From positions 682,001-746,000 of the forward strand of contig JAQGDQ010000045.1 of assembly GCA_030141605.1 (NCBI GenBank): a DNA stretch of 64,000 bases, read 5' to 3'. The notes beneath the pieces were generated by a model. The model searched no databases. It was not told the DNA's origin and saw only the letters and a list, made by a program, of their open reading frames with translations. Made by a program: the position numbers and the translations under genes. This DNA comes from Tubiluchus corallicola (taxonomy: Eukaryota > Priapulida > Priapulimorpha > Priapulimorphida > Tubiluchidae). Within the stretch, counting starts at the first letter, position 1, and each line of letters starts with the position of its first letter. This document shows, piece by piece, positions 11,982-27,000 of this stretch.

Positions 11982-14900
11982 GTAAGGTCTTCACATGCAG
12001 TTACCTGATTTAGACAGTTGGTGGATTTTTATCTTGTTTGTGGCTTTCCCTTGCAATGTTATCAATGTTAATTTATTTACATACATTGTATAAAAAAAAC
12101 CACAGAAGCCTGTTATTTAGTAAAAAATTTTATCAGTTGTTAATAGTGATATGTTGCAATTGATTTTCGTATTGTTCATTGTTTTTTGTAATAGAGGTTT
12201 GTTTTGTTTGTGTAAATAAGCAATTCTTTTACTGACTTTATTTTAGACCTATATTTGTTAATGGCAGAGAATCTATGCACATCACATTTATTGTAAAGTT
12301 AAACTTAATGGACAAGAAAAGGATGCCTGAAGTAGGTTTCAGAACAATCGCTTCTTAAACACTATATTTATTTCCAGCAATTATGTATATTTTGCGCTAG
12401 CGTTAAAAGGAATTTGTGTTTGTTTTCCTTATAAATCTCCTGCAATGCTGTTCCGATGGCGCCAGTACATGACGTCACCTAAGCAAATGTAAATCAGGGG
12501 GAAGAAAAGGCAATGTTAAATTATTTTCCCAAAAAACTTTCCATGCAAATCTATATTACTTGGCATTTTGCTTACCTGCTGGAAAGACTTATGTAACTAG
12601 AAATAATAATTTAAAATGTTTGTGCCAATTCGTAAAATGTTGCTGGCCCATCCTCCAGGGTGCACCGCTCACTAACCAAAAACTTATTTTTAATATTATT
12701 GACAAGCTGCAATTTAAAATCTTACTTACTTAGTAACATGTGTGCTACGAATGCTTTGATTATTTTTTCAAACTTCACTCAATGTTATCTGAACTTGTTT
12801 CGAACGATCTACCATTAAAATGGCTGCACCTAATCGTCATCGTGGGAATTTAATTTTACAAGTTTTATACAGCATTGCCGCCGACACAAGACCTGCATGC
12901 AAAAAGGCAGTATGTAAGTGGTATAAAATTTCAGAACGAATTTTTAAGCTTTGTGTAAATGGAGGATTTTTTGTCCTGTAAGTCATTTCATATGTTAGTG
13001 TGTATCAAAAACCTGCCCACTGCTTTGACTTAAGTCACAAGTTTGTGGTGCTGAGTGGCTTGAAATGCTTTTTTCAGAAGTTTGTGCACAGTGAGTACTG
13101 TTGACGAGCAGTCGTTGATCAATGATAACCAATGTTATATGGCCTGAAAAAAATATTTTTGTTTCCAATTTGTAGCCAGTTTACACTATGGGTAGATAGG
13201 TATTTTATTTTATTTTATTTTTTATTTTTTCTTGTCATGTGACTACGTTTACGCAAATTACCCAATAATTGACCAGATTATAATCATTATTATCAAGTCT
13301 AATTTTGATGAGTTCTCATTTGATTTAATTAAATATATATGGCATAAAACTGCCGACTGTATAAAATGTGAACCAGTTAGCGGTCGGTGGGCAATAAAAA
13401 TTTTATTTTGATAAAGGTAAAAAATAAATTGAGTCGCACATAAAACAGAACAGTCGGTTGGAAACAAACAAATATTTTTCTAGACCTTGTCAAGTTTTTC
13501 ACCTCTTGGCCCCAAGTTTTTGGCGTTCAAGTTTGAATTAGGTCTCAAGTCACAGTGGCCCAAGTCCGTGTACAGTTTTAGAATCATTATGCCCAAATCT
13601 GAGTCAAGCCTCGAGTCATTATGTCCAAAGCTGAGTCATGTCTCGAGTCATTATGCCCAATTCCGAGCTGAGTCTCAAGTCATTATTTTCTTTGTCTGAA
13701 TCAAATACTTAGTCACTTTATGTGGTCAGGTTCAACTTCAAACTGAGGTTCAAATCAAAGTAATTCAAGTTTTAATCAATTCATTCCTGCTTCAATCAAG
13801 TTCCTGTTTAATAGTGATAAAGTAATTGTTGTTAATTTTGGTGTTCTTTTGCTTATTACTGCACTAAATTTGTTGAGTAATGTTGATGTTTTAAATTTTC
13901 GTATGCGCCAGACCCTCTGTGCAAGATACATTATTTTACACATGGTTTTATATTTTTTCTAACTTTGCAGTAGTGTCATAATGAGTATCTATAACATAAA
14001 AGTGTCCAAAAATGTTCTGTCAGTAGTACTAATTACAATTTAAAGGAAATTGTTCAAATTACTTATTTCATTAAGAAATACTATCTCAGATATCTGACAA
14101 AACAGCCCTTCAAGTAAATATTTGATTAGCCAGTTTAAAAGCCTCTTGTTAAAAAGCTGCGTGTAATGTATGTATTTTGAATTTTTCTTGTGCTTCGTCG
14201 AGTGTATGTTTAACATCGTATTAACAAGGAAAAAAGCTGCGTGTATGTATGTATTTTGAATTTTTCTTGTGCTTCGTCGAGTGTATGTTTAACATCGTAT
14301 TAACAAGGAAAAAAGCTGCGTGTATGTATGTATTTTGAATTTTTCTTGTACTTCATCAAGTGTATGTTTAACATCGTATTAACAAGGAAAAAAGCTGCGT
14401 GTGTGTATGTATTTTGAATTTTTCTTGTGCTTCGTCGAGTGTATGTTTAACATCGTATTAACAAGGAAATAAGCTTCTAGCCAGACGCAGATGCCAACAC
14501 AGTCCATGAACATAGAAACTTTTAAGAATTACACTTTAGGCATAATACAAAGATGGCCATAGACAAAAAACACCAAACAAACATGGAATTGAAATGCTTT
14601 CACAAGTAAGAAAATTGTAATTGCTTATTCGTCAGTTATAAAAATTGTCTGTTTTACTCTCCATGCAGTTCGAATCATTAGTCAAGTCGGTGTTTTGTCA
14701 TTTTGAGTCTGAGTCAAGTTGGTTTACTAGTCCAGTCAGGCTATTTTGGACCAAATCGCTATTTCCCCTTGTACCTAAAATCGCTGGTGGTCAAAATGAT
14801 GCAATATGACATTTTTTGTAGGTTGGATAGTTGATGAGAACAACATAGAACAAATTCTTGATGAGTCTAAAAAACCGAAACAAATACCTATAAATGTTAT

Positions 14901-17900
14901 GATTATGAAAATGAACAAACTGCCGCTACAGTGTGGCAAGCTAAGATCAAGTTGCTGATACTGTATTAATAACAACAATAATTATTATAACAATAATAAA
15001 CTTAATTTCTCACACATTTAGGTGTTACATTTTTAAATGATTAGCTTTTATTTATTTTTTTCACTGATGCTGAGTCTTGCTGGCTGACTGGTATGTTGGT
15101 TGGCACATAGTATAGTAAGTAAGTAACATCATACTGTACCTTAGTAGCTTAATAAAAAAATGAATTTGCCAGCTTTATTTCAATCACTCTTTCATTGTTC
15201 AATTTTCAATAGCGCTAGTGAAAATAATATTGCGATGATCAAACATGCCACATTTTTCTGGGTAGTTCAAAGTTATGGAATTGTCCCACTTTTAAACATT
15301 TGAACTTAATATAGTACTAAGCATTTTTTAGATATGTTTTCACATTATTCTCTACATATGTGTGACTAAAACAGTTGATCTTGTGACTCATTTTATTATT
15401 GAACAGTTTATAAATCTAATTTTCACATTATTCTGCATAGATGGCAGCATGTGTAGGAATATACAATGTCTTTAAGCCCTGGTATTGCATACATTCGATA
15501 ATTGGTTGTTAAAGAAAATACCGAGCCTTCTGAGAAATTATACTTATTGCAGAGTTTTAGAAAAATCCTAGAAAGGTTTGATAATAAAAGTGTGATAAGC
15601 CGTTCATGTAATTAATAAAATCACTTTAAAGTCACGACCTGTTCACGCTTAGGCGCTCACCTTTTGAATGCCCATTATTCCATCAATGATGGGATTCGTC
15701 GACTAAAGAAAAACAGCACTTGCACTGTTAATATCCGAAAAAGGTATAATAGGTTTTACAAAAAATTGGATAGCTAATTTTGCGATCTTCTGCATGAACA
15801 TTGGATAAGCTGCAGAAGTTTGAATTAGTTTAAGAAGTGCACACTTATGGAAAGCCACGATGCACTTATAAAAAGTTGTGAAGCCCACCAGTTACATCAT
15901 AATTTTCAGGTGAATGGTGGGGCTACCACAGCACCTAAAATCTTCTATTCAGCGATAGTATTAATTAACTATGCTTTATACTTTAGGCAATTTTTTGTAA
16001 ATTTCTGTGTAATATTTTTCTAAGTTTAAGTAGTAACAGCAAAAAACAAATACTAGTCACTAACAATTTCGTCATAAGTATCCATAATTAAGTTATTCTA
16101 CCATCATTTTAAACATTTTGCCTTTTCATCAGAAATTTGTTTGCTTTTTCATTTATAAGTGCATTTGACCACTATCCATTTGGATGCTTAAGCAATTTTT
16201 TTATTTTTGAAGTTAACTCTGATTCTTGTATTTTAAATTTAAATGTAATACTCAAGCAATGCTAAACTCACAGTTTCTCAAGGTAAAAATTATATCTTTT
16301 ATGTTTGAAAATTTCATGCAGCTGGAGCATTTTTATTTTTTGTATTAACTGGAAAAAGTATAGCCAAAAGATTATTAAAAAAAGATGTACAGAAAAGCCG
16401 CAAAGCTTTGGAAATATTACATGACAGTTGCAGATTCTACATTTAACTTTTCTGTTAAGATTTATGAAAAGGTAGTTATGACTATTAAATATAAAATTTT
16501 GCTATACTGATTCTATGAGTGAAGCAAATATTATGTAATTAACACTTAACAGTAGTTCTTCTGATGAATTATAATCTGTTATTTGCTGTTTAAGGCAAAT
16601 TATAAAATTGTAGCTTTAATTATTTTGTATTTATTTTGTTTGAGTGAACTGAGTTGCATATTTATTTCTTCTTTTTTAATTGCTGTGTCATAAAGGAAAG
16701 TCAAGAGTCAAACATTCATTGGAGTTTAATATTAAAGACATTTAAATTATCACCTACAAAAAATCTTGCTAAAATGCAAAGGAATAATCATCTTTCTTCC
16801 CACCAAGCAAATTCAACTATATAAATGTTAGAAATTATGGAGTAACCTACCCAACTCCATAGCATAATCTAGCTGTCCAATTTGTAAGAAACTTTGTCAT
16901 ACTTTTATGGCATTGATATTGTTAGCAACATGATATCATCATTTGTTCAAAATTCAGCATGTCTAGGTTTGAAATGATTGTGACTTTATTGTGATTTTAG
17001 TGTGATTTTACTAATTACACCTTTTGTTTATCATGTTTTTATTGCCAAAACTGTCTAACACTTTTCTCGAGCATTAGAATAAGTCCAATTTCCTAAGGTT
17101 ATGAAATTTCTTTTTTTCTGAAAATTGAACTATATTGTAGAGGATTGTATAATATCAAGAATACAATCGGTACCGAATTTTGTGAGCTGATAGTAGGGTT
17201 TCAAGTTGCATGGTAGTTGAAAGAATGAAGTGGTGAGATTTATACATTGAGCTTATTTTATCTTACTAATTATTTGTACTATTAAAAGTAGATTAATTCA
17301 AGTACTGTGTTTCAGTTGAGCGTTTGCTTTTAATTTTAAATATGATTTTATTCTGATTATGCTTACTTGTAAACCTTTTTACCACTGAATCAGCATTACT
17401 GACCAATTTTTCTCTGTGAGCTGCTGCTCTTTTTTCTTTTATCTGGTTTCGTCAATCTTATTTCGCATGTAATAAGTGGCTTAGTAAGCATACATTTGGC
17501 CTATTGTTCTTGATTGTTCATGTGGTCAAGGAAATTGATTTTTTTTTGCGAGACTGCTTATTGTGAATATAGTTACTCCCTCTGAAACTACGCAGAAAAT
17601 TAATCAGCTAGAGTGGTTACTCACGCGTCATTTGTCATTTTCTGGATAGCTAATTGGGGGATTAATCGATGCCTTCTCAGTTAGTGTGCAATAAACCTTT
17701 GTATGTTGTGACAAGACCCAGGCTGAAGTACAACAAATGCACTGGAACGGTGATGTAATGGTGGAACAGGAATGTGAGTTAAGGAAAGTACTGAGAATAA
17801 ATTGAGACTAAATTTTGTTTACTGGAATTGTTTCGTATTGGGACTATATAGGGAATTCAGAGGCTTGTACAATAAATATATGTATTCAAAAATCGGGTTA

Positions 17901-20900
17901 GTTTGAGAAGGTTTTGTTATGATCATGGTATTTATCTGCAAAGAAGATTAAGACACTTGTTCCAGTTTTTGAGTCTATATGCCAGAAGACTTTTCCAAAT
18001 TAGGTCAAGTTATCTAACATTTGTGGCATTTGACTCATATCATTATATACCAGTGGTTCCCAACCTTTTGGTGAACCATGCATCATATCGCGACTTGACA
18101 AAGAACATAATCACATGTTATACTGTTAAACATCATTATCGCTTGCATTTATTAACTTACTATTCAACAAATAATGAACAATGAGTGATTGTTTTATTAG
18201 TTCATGTGACAGTTGCACCTGTTTCTCAGCCACCAGTAATGCAAGAACAATAGGTATCCTGGGTAAAATGAACAACGACACGCTTTCGAGCGGTGTACAC
18301 TGTACACAAGTGTACAGCATGGAACAACATGTATTTTCTTTTCCCCAGAAAATCAAGCACTGGTATACCGCATTTAGGCGGGAATACCCAGTTTCACCTT
18401 CCAGAACAAAATGCTATAATGAGAGACTAAGAAAACAAGACCTACTTGCATACTTTCCATGAAAACAATATTTTTTAAAAATTGTTTTTGGACTAGCCCG
18501 CGAACCCACGAAAAGTGGTTGGCGACCCCAAGGTTGGGAACCCATGTTATATACATAATTGGGAGCCAAGCAAGCTTATTGTCAAAATAGAAACGATTAG
18601 TCAGGTGTAAGCACTACCTAGCATATTATGTCTTACAACCTGAGTGTGCAATTCAAGAACAAAACACCTTCACATTAAAATTAACTTTGATCGATGAAAA
18701 CAATTTTCATAGTGAGCTTTTCTTATCTTACTGATTATTGGGACTATTAAAAGTATATTCATCCAAGTACAGTGCTTGCTATTTCTTTTATCTGATTTCG
18801 CGGACATTTGGCCTGTTGTTCTTTACTGTTCACATTTGTAATCGATTTTTTTAGGAGTTACTCCCTCTGAACTACAGAAGATTAATCAGCTAGAGTTGTT
18901 ACTCACGTGTCACTTATCATTTTCTGCATAGCTATATGGGTGAATCTGGCTAAACAACTACTATGCAGCATGTTTTGTTCACAAGTAGAATCTGTATTAG
19001 TCTAATTCTCAGATTAAACAATTCAAAAAAGTTTTTCGAAAAGAAATTATTCATTTGGCCTGACAGACAGTCGAGTCGACCAATCTTTATTTTAGAATCC
19101 ATGCAGTATTCTAATTGCAGAAATTCTTCTAAAGAAACTTCATCATTGTCATGCGGCTTGACAGTCGTTTAACTTGCAGCATCAATCAATATTTTAGGAT
19201 ATTTTGACTTGCATTTTCATGGGCCATGACATGTACATTGTGCATGGGCCAAGTTTAATAGCTGTTCATGTTTGACATCATTGCTGTACTAATATTTTTC
19301 GAAGAATTGGCTGCACAGAAGTGCATATATTGTCAGTGTTTGTCACGTATTATGTCACCTAATCTGTAATATTAGGTGACAAATCTAATCACTTTCTCCA
19401 TTACATGTATTGGATAATAGGCGTTTCACACTGCACTGTATAATGGGATTTCATGTATCAAGAGAAATTATTTCTGTCAGAGATGCATTTACTTGGATTG
19501 TTTGCTCAATAAATGTTTTTGTAGATCTGCTCTTATCTTCATTCTTTAAGTAAATTTCCATGTTTTCATAGAGAACTGTGTATTTGTTGTTGTTATAAAA
19601 CTGTAGAATGCTTCCATTTCAAAATAATTGTATTTGTGCGGACTGAGGGCTGAGTCAAATTTCCCAGTGGGCGTTCCAACATGATTATCCCAGTCAAATT
19701 TTGGAAACATCGGAAAATTGAAAATATTGAGCAGGTATCTGAGATTGAGAAATATCTGAGAAGGTTTAAATAAAACTTCTTTGATGGTAGGTTAGATTTT
19801 AGTTTGGTTTTTCAGATATTAAGCTTTATAAAAATGTTCTCTCAGTAATATGAACATAATTTTAGCTAGTATATTTTCCTATATTTTGGAGTCGTCACAC
19901 CAGTCTCCCATTATTCTATTACTTTCGTCAATTTGATTTAGATTTTTTAAGTGCTCAAGTTTTGGTATTATGTAGGCCCTTTTCTGGCGCTCGTACTAGT
20001 GGGAATTTTAACCCGTCCACCACACTGTAGTTGTGTGGAGTCAGGTTATTTGGTATTAGAAATCTGACAGGGACTTGACTTGGTCATCATATGAACTATG
20101 AAGATTTTTAAAGATTATAAAGTTTCTGTGTAAAACTCTGAAGTCATGTAAAAACATTGCAAGTGGTGTGAAACACAGCGAAAGTGATGAAAAACATGCC
20201 TTCTCAAAACCAGCAAAAACGTATGCATATCTGTGAGGACAAACCAGTCTGAAATTGCTTTTGATGAGCAAATGACTACTAATATTAGTTGCCAGGATAT
20301 AGTATTGCAGCTAGATTCAGTCTGGTGCTTCTGCTTTCTGCTTAAACTCGTCAGCAGACTGCAAAATCTTATTATTAATCTTGTCAAGTTTGATTTGCGG
20401 TCAATACTGCTGTCCTTTGCTCATCGATTGTCACGTTAAGTTTCTCATCGCTACTTTTATGAAAGATGTTCTGGGGACTGCTTGTCATTATTTTGCAAAT
20501 TGACAGCTTAGTGAGTTATGTGTAATGACCTTAGTGGTAGTCCCCGTATTGCTCTCTGCTTTTCTTTACCCTGGATGACATTCCTGAATGCCCAACGGCA
20601 GCGTTGTAAATCCAGGTTCTTGCCTTATGCCTCTCAAGCTGTCTACATCTAGTAGAAAGTTATTTCTCTCTCTCAGCTACAAGAATAATATTGAGAGGTA
20701 CCTGCTTTTACTTGGAAATTAGTTTTCCCCTCCTTTCCTTGACTGGCCACTGACTTTATTGACGGTGGGCATGTTGCCATTTGTATAAAAAATAAAAGCA
20801 TTTCAGTCGTAAAATGATTAGCCAATATATAACAAATGGTATTAGGCGTGCTTGTAGTTATTGGGAAAAAATCCAGATTTACCTTTGCTTAATATTCTCG

Positions 20901-23900
20901 CTGTTGCTCTGGCTTAGCTTAGTGAGGTCACTACCGTCAGTAACCATTGCGCTACATTATGCTCAGATATTCTGTGTTACACGGTACTCTCTTATCTCTG
21001 CACACTGCCATTGTTGAATATTTAAGATTTGGGTCAGCTAGGCTGCTTCTTCATTAGGTCAGTGTTACTGCTACTAATCAATACTGTTATTGCCTAGGAA
21101 TCCTGCACTCATTAAAGCATTTCTGTTGGAGAATTCCTAATGAACTGTAAATATTTGCCCAGTTTCCACATTGATTTGATAGTGCATGTATGTAGTCAAT
21201 ATGCTGTGGTTGGTGTATATTATTCCCTAATTTTCAATTAACCCATGTGCGATAGCTTCCTGTGTCTCTTAACTTGCTTATCTACAGATGTCTTGAAATG
21301 GTTCTGCAAAACACTTGAAGAGGGGGATTACAATAAATTGATTTCTGATTAAGATGAATTAGAAAACCCAAATTTTTAAAAACACGTGGGGTCAATTCAT
21401 TGCATGTAATGATGCGGTGTACGGTTAATGTCTACCTTTTGTTTTCCCTTGCACTTAGTATGATTGCTATCCAGTGCTACTTAGTATAAATGCCGTAATC
21501 CATAACAGACCAAAATGCAGTGATTAAAAACCGCACTAAAACTTTATTGTCCAGAAAGATCGTATTTACATTCATTACATCTTAGTAAAGCTGTACAAGC
21601 GTTTGATATATATATATATATATATCTATGATAAGCTACATTTTAAGGTACTGTGACCGAAAATACGCAAAGAAAATGCGCGGAGAAAGAAAATACAAAA
21701 AGTCGCTGTATCATATACTTGATACTTAGTATGTGAAGTCCAGTTTTAATAATTTTGTAATCAAATATTCTTAATTAAATTTAAACTTGCTTTAACGTTA
21801 GATTTGATTTTGTAAAGAGCTAAAACTGCAGAAGCGTAACATGAAACACACGATAAATCAAGAAAATTAACTTTGTACACCGGTTCACCTACTGACATTC
21901 GCAATTGTTCAACCACCAAAAAGACATTAAAAAGTCGCTGACTTCAGCAAAATGCCTTTTAGTATAATTTGAATATTTATAGACTTGATTCCGTTTGGGA
22001 TTTCATGCAAGAATGTTCATAATTTAAGAGTTTTCTGACTCAGATATTGTAGCAAGTGTCTGGGTGCCTCGTACTTCAACGTCTGCAGTCCACTATTGAT
22101 TTGTCGAACGTGAAGGGCAGTAAATAACTTGGCTTCGTATGACATGTAGCTTTTTGTCCTCGATTCGCTTGCCAATTGTTGCTCTGCGGATTCGAGAATG
22201 AGTTTTTCCACTTGTGTAAGCTGCGATAAAGCTATGCTGGTGGCAAGCAGTCCACCTGTACACATTCTCACCTTGGCCGAGGAATCAGCCACAATTCGTA
22301 GCACTTTTACTGATTCCTTGAGCAGTAGACTTGCAATGCCGTGCGTCATTGTTAATGAAATTTCACGTTCTGGAAAAAAAGCTCACATTAAAAATATGTA
22401 GAAAATAAAATCTGCTAAGTATTATTCGTACAGTGCGAAAATAGTCTAATCCGGGTTAGAACGTTTTAAAGCGTTTTAAATTTTAGACAGTACTCTTTGA
22501 AAAAACACGTCTTTAGCAAGTTGACAGAACAATTTCTGATTACTCACTGAAATCGAGTACATGCTTTAGAATTAATAAATGTCGCATCATTGCTTGCATG
22601 GTATTGTTATTGTTAATCTGATTAGTGCTGCAACTTAAGCGTTAATGACTAATTTAAGTAGAGGTTCTCATTAAGTTTACGTTTGTCATCAGTGCTTATA
22701 GGGCTTTCTGATATTTATGCGAGCTTTTGAAATTTAACTGCGATATTCGGTTTTTAGTTATAGAGTGTAATTTTCGTTCTTGTCTCGATAAGCTATGAAT
22801 TTCAGTGATGAAGTTAATAACAGTTTATGGCAGTTTCTGCAAAATTTCAGGAAATTGCTGTTGTCGCCGAGTAAATTTAAATTGCCGTCCGTCACGCTTA
22901 TTACGTTGTATATATTGGTTTGTTGATTGAAAATATTTTCACATTCTTATAAAAGCTATACGAAACGGTGAGCACGCGAAACCATCATTAGCATGTTTTG
23001 CTGCATTTTGTTTACTAAATAGCGAAATTCTAGAATGTAAGGAACAGTCAAAGTAATCAGAATTTTTTCCCTGAATCGAATTTCCGTTTATGATTACGTG
23101 CACTTTCGATAACTGTTAGTTTGATACACTAGGCGAGAAGAAGAAAAAAAAGAAGGAATTTCATCTTACCTTTTGACTAAACGTTTTAGGTCTTCAGCAA
23201 GCACTTCTTTATGTCAACAGAAATTATCTTGTCTTCTCAAACTGTCCTCAGATTTACAAAGAGTCGTCGGTACGTTAATTAAGCTGTTCACTGACGAGAC
23301 GAGTGGGCAGTAAGAGAATTTGCTGTTCATCGCCATCACTCACCGCTATTTATCCTTCTCCGAGAGGACCCCCTGCTCGCTCATTGCATAAGAAGATTAT
23401 GGTCTCCCCCCGTGGTCCTGGTATCAACAGCCTGGGCATTGGGCTCTATTATACAATATAGGACGATGACACTTGTTTTTCTAAGTCCACTATTGTTATG
23501 AATTATGTATTATTCCAGGGATACATTTAATCTAAGCTCGGTGCATGGTCATATAACAGATTTTGTTAAATAATTGGATACGTTAAAGATAAAATATTGA
23601 AACTTTCAAAAGAAAATTTGGGGACATGTTTAAGCTAAACGCAGCATGTGGCTACATTAAAGCAAATTAACATTAAAACTTTAAAAAGAAAAGTTATTTA
23701 TTCATTGGTTTTTTAACCTTAATTCTCTAAACTTAAAGAATTGCTATTTCAGCAAGTTGTATTCTACTAACACAAAGCCTGTCTTATACCCGTTGTTTTT
23801 GCAGGTTATGTTATCTACCGGATAAGAATTCGACGAGGTGGTCGGAAGAAGCCGGTGCCGAAGGGTGCCACTTACGGGAAGCCCACGCACCATGGTGTGA

Positions 23901-23983
23901 ATCAAATGAAATTTCAGCGCAGTTTGCAGTCCGTGGCAGAAGTAGGTTGAATATAATTGCAGAATATGAAAACCAGAGTCTCT

Positions 23984-24017
<34 letters not shown>

Positions 24018-24039
24018 TTCTCTCTCTCTCTCTCTTGCT

Positions 24040-24086
<47 letters not shown>

Positions 24087-27000
24087 ATCTCCTATTTCTT
24101 CTTACTCCACTTCCTTCTTCCCTGTATTAGCCTAATTCCTCATCAATTCCCTGCTATCTTTTTATACTTATCTATTCAGTGAATAGCAAACAAGGTGTCA
24201 TCTTCAACTTTACTTTGTTATGCCTCTTAACCGACCATTGGTCAGTCAGGTCAATGACTGCAGTTGTTTACCAGGTGATGGTAATTACATCATCATTGTC
24301 TGTTTGTGGTTTTCTGGAACCCAGCCCCTTGCTTCCTAGAACAGAGTACAGTGACCTGTCTGTACATGATCGCTAATAAACAAATTGTCTGTTTACTTGT
24401 GATTTGTTTACTGTTTATTTGTAGGAGGTTTTTATAGACACTTTGATTATAACAGCATTTGTTTGTACACAATGTTTAGTGTTTTTATCTTAACATTAAA
24501 ACCTTTAGTGTAATTTAAACATTTTTTCTTTAATTTTATTGTGTTTTGATTGCTGCTTTGTTCAAGATTCAAGATTGCGTTAGTTCATTAAGGGCTTGAC
24601 CAGAAAGTTCTTATTTCTAGAGATAAGAAATTTACAAAGAATGGTGAATTCTAATCGCTAAAAGAAATCACTAGCGTAACCGAAAAAGGATTTGGTTCAA
24701 GTACTAGCAAGTATAAGATAAGATAAGCACTGCGATAAGACAACATGGAATAGCTCTAAAAATTTCTTTTCCATCAGGAACAATATAGTTGCAGAACATC
24801 TAGCTTCTAGATTTAAATTTAGAATTTTATTCTTGAAACCCTTTTTTCGTGACATCATGCTAGTGCTTTTAGGTATGGTTTACAGAACGATTTTCTACTC
24901 CATAAAATATAAATTGAAAAGTTTTTATGAACTGTGTTAAAACAATTAATCTAGCATCGTTAAAGGCTAGCAATATCATTAACATGGTCATCACTATTCC
25001 CTAGTCTTATTACCACCCTAGTGCTAAGAAATGGACACTCTTAGAGAAAGTTACTGAACTAAAGTGACGTCTTTTATATTTAGGCTTGAACTCTTTAGTG
25101 AGGTTTAAAAACTCTGCCCCTAGGGTCAGCGTAGTTTATCTGGGATCACAGGTTATTTCTGAGCTCAACGTAAAATTCCAATAAAAGTTATCTGTGCCTG
25201 ACTACTTTTTTTGGAAGTAAAAGTACTGTAATAGAAGCAAAATAAAAATTTACCACCTTTTGAAGTACTCGCATGAAATGAGACGAAATTCATTTTACCC
25301 GTTATATTTTCGTTTTAGTCTAAATTGAGCATTATCGATAAATAAAAATAAGCACTGCCTCCACTCCCAAGTGTGGATGAATCCGTTTATTAAGATACTA
25401 TGTTAATTTATTACCCACTGAAGCTAGGACTTAACAAGCATTGCTTAGTGCTCAGCAGTATTTTAGAGCGGCTAGACTAGCGATTCATGATGAAATACCA
25501 TTAGTAAGGTCAAAGTCCTACATACCTGCCGCAGGTATTATGAAGTATGACGCAATATTGACGTAATAAGCGTTATCCTGACTACTTACAGTAAACTAAG
25601 GTCAAAGATCCAGATTGCCAAAGATGAATTAGTCTATAAAGTAGGACAGCGGGCGTTAAATCAGTGCTCTTATATCCCGAATGCCCGACGGAGATAGGGG
25701 TGGCTGATTTAATACAAACGAAGTAATTTTCCATTATAAAATCACGCTCACCTTCGTTCTTTTCCCGCCAAATCAGGAAGTCAGGTGTGTGTCTGCGCTT
25801 ATCTTCTAAATTTTCGCCTGTCTTGAAAGGCGAGTGTCCTGTTACCCCCAGGATAACAACAACCTTTGTCATTCCGGGAACCTGCCAGGTTTGCCAAGCA
25901 CCACTAATTGCCAACTGTTTAAACAAGTAAGAAGCTTTCTTGGGATTCTGGGTCAAACACCTTTGAGGCTGAAAGAGTAACCAGGATAACACGCGGTTGT
26001 ATTTCGAAGAACCTTACAGGTTCGATAAACATCGGTGACTGTCAATAAAGAATTAGCTCTAGTCCTCCAGGTCAAATACCTTTGTGTTCTGGAAGATTTG
26101 CAAATCGAAGCGTAAACATGTTGACAAGTAGTTGCGTAAAAATCTTTGGGATATTCTTATGGCCTGAATCTGCTTGATCATCCGGCGCACTGTTTTTTTT
26201 TTATAAGAGTTTGCACTTAGTTTGCAAACTGATCAGCTGTCATCTTCAAATTTATAGGAATTGCTTGTTGTGAGGTTATTGAAGAAGCTTAAGAGAATTT
26301 GACGGCCGATTAAGAGAGGTGTCTGTGCAGAGTCATTTCAAATTTACCCCGACTGTCTAATTTCTGAATTTAAACAAACAACTTTTTAAAACAGAAAGTA
26401 CGTGAAACTTGAACATTTTTACAGACCCATTACGCAAATGCTTAAATAGTCGAGATTTTTTAGTAAGTCCAGCAAAATTTGAAGGCCGTAAAAAAATCTT
26501 TCCAAGTAGTCGCATTTTGTGCTGTTAAAGAAGGACTGAAGGTATTTTTAGTATTAAGCTCAAGTAATACTTGTGTCCTCAACGACTTTTATGCACTATA
26601 TGCGATAGATGGAAAACTTAGTGACGAGGCCCAACGTACGAAAATTTTAGCGTGACGTCACTGGCTTCCCTCACTGGGCTGCTTCGTAATTGCTACGTGG
26701 TTAGATTTGCCGATTTCAGACCATTTCTGCTTTTTACAAGCCGGGAGTCTCCTGTCTTGTGTCATTCAAAACAGCGATCATTTTTACGTCACCCAAAAGA
26801 TAAAATTGTAAGATTCACAGGTGTGATCGATCACTAATCGACGTGAAAATAACTGGATGGGCAGAATGATAGAGTTTGCTTACTACTGTTTATAATGACG
26901 GTTTTGAGTCTGACTTAAAACTTAAGAATGCGACTATCTCACTTAAAAGCAACTGTAAGGCAGTGACGTGTGGCCCTGTCTTCTCAAACAGAGCCGACTA

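Noticed and set aside
12820-12981. 53-codon frame with a good ATG context ([16 protein letters not shown]...)
   Set aside because: No family is recognised, and the two GT donors inside it lead nowhere identifiable. It could be chance.
14151-14470. Regularly spaced repeats resembling a CRISPR array
   Set aside because: The whole 79-80 bp unit is repeated without unique spacers, and the context is a eukaryotic intron. It is a minisatellite.
25582-25992. 136-codon open frame, minus strand
   Set aside because: It opens with GTG and matches no family. The donor and acceptor around part of it do not connect to any other exon I can find.
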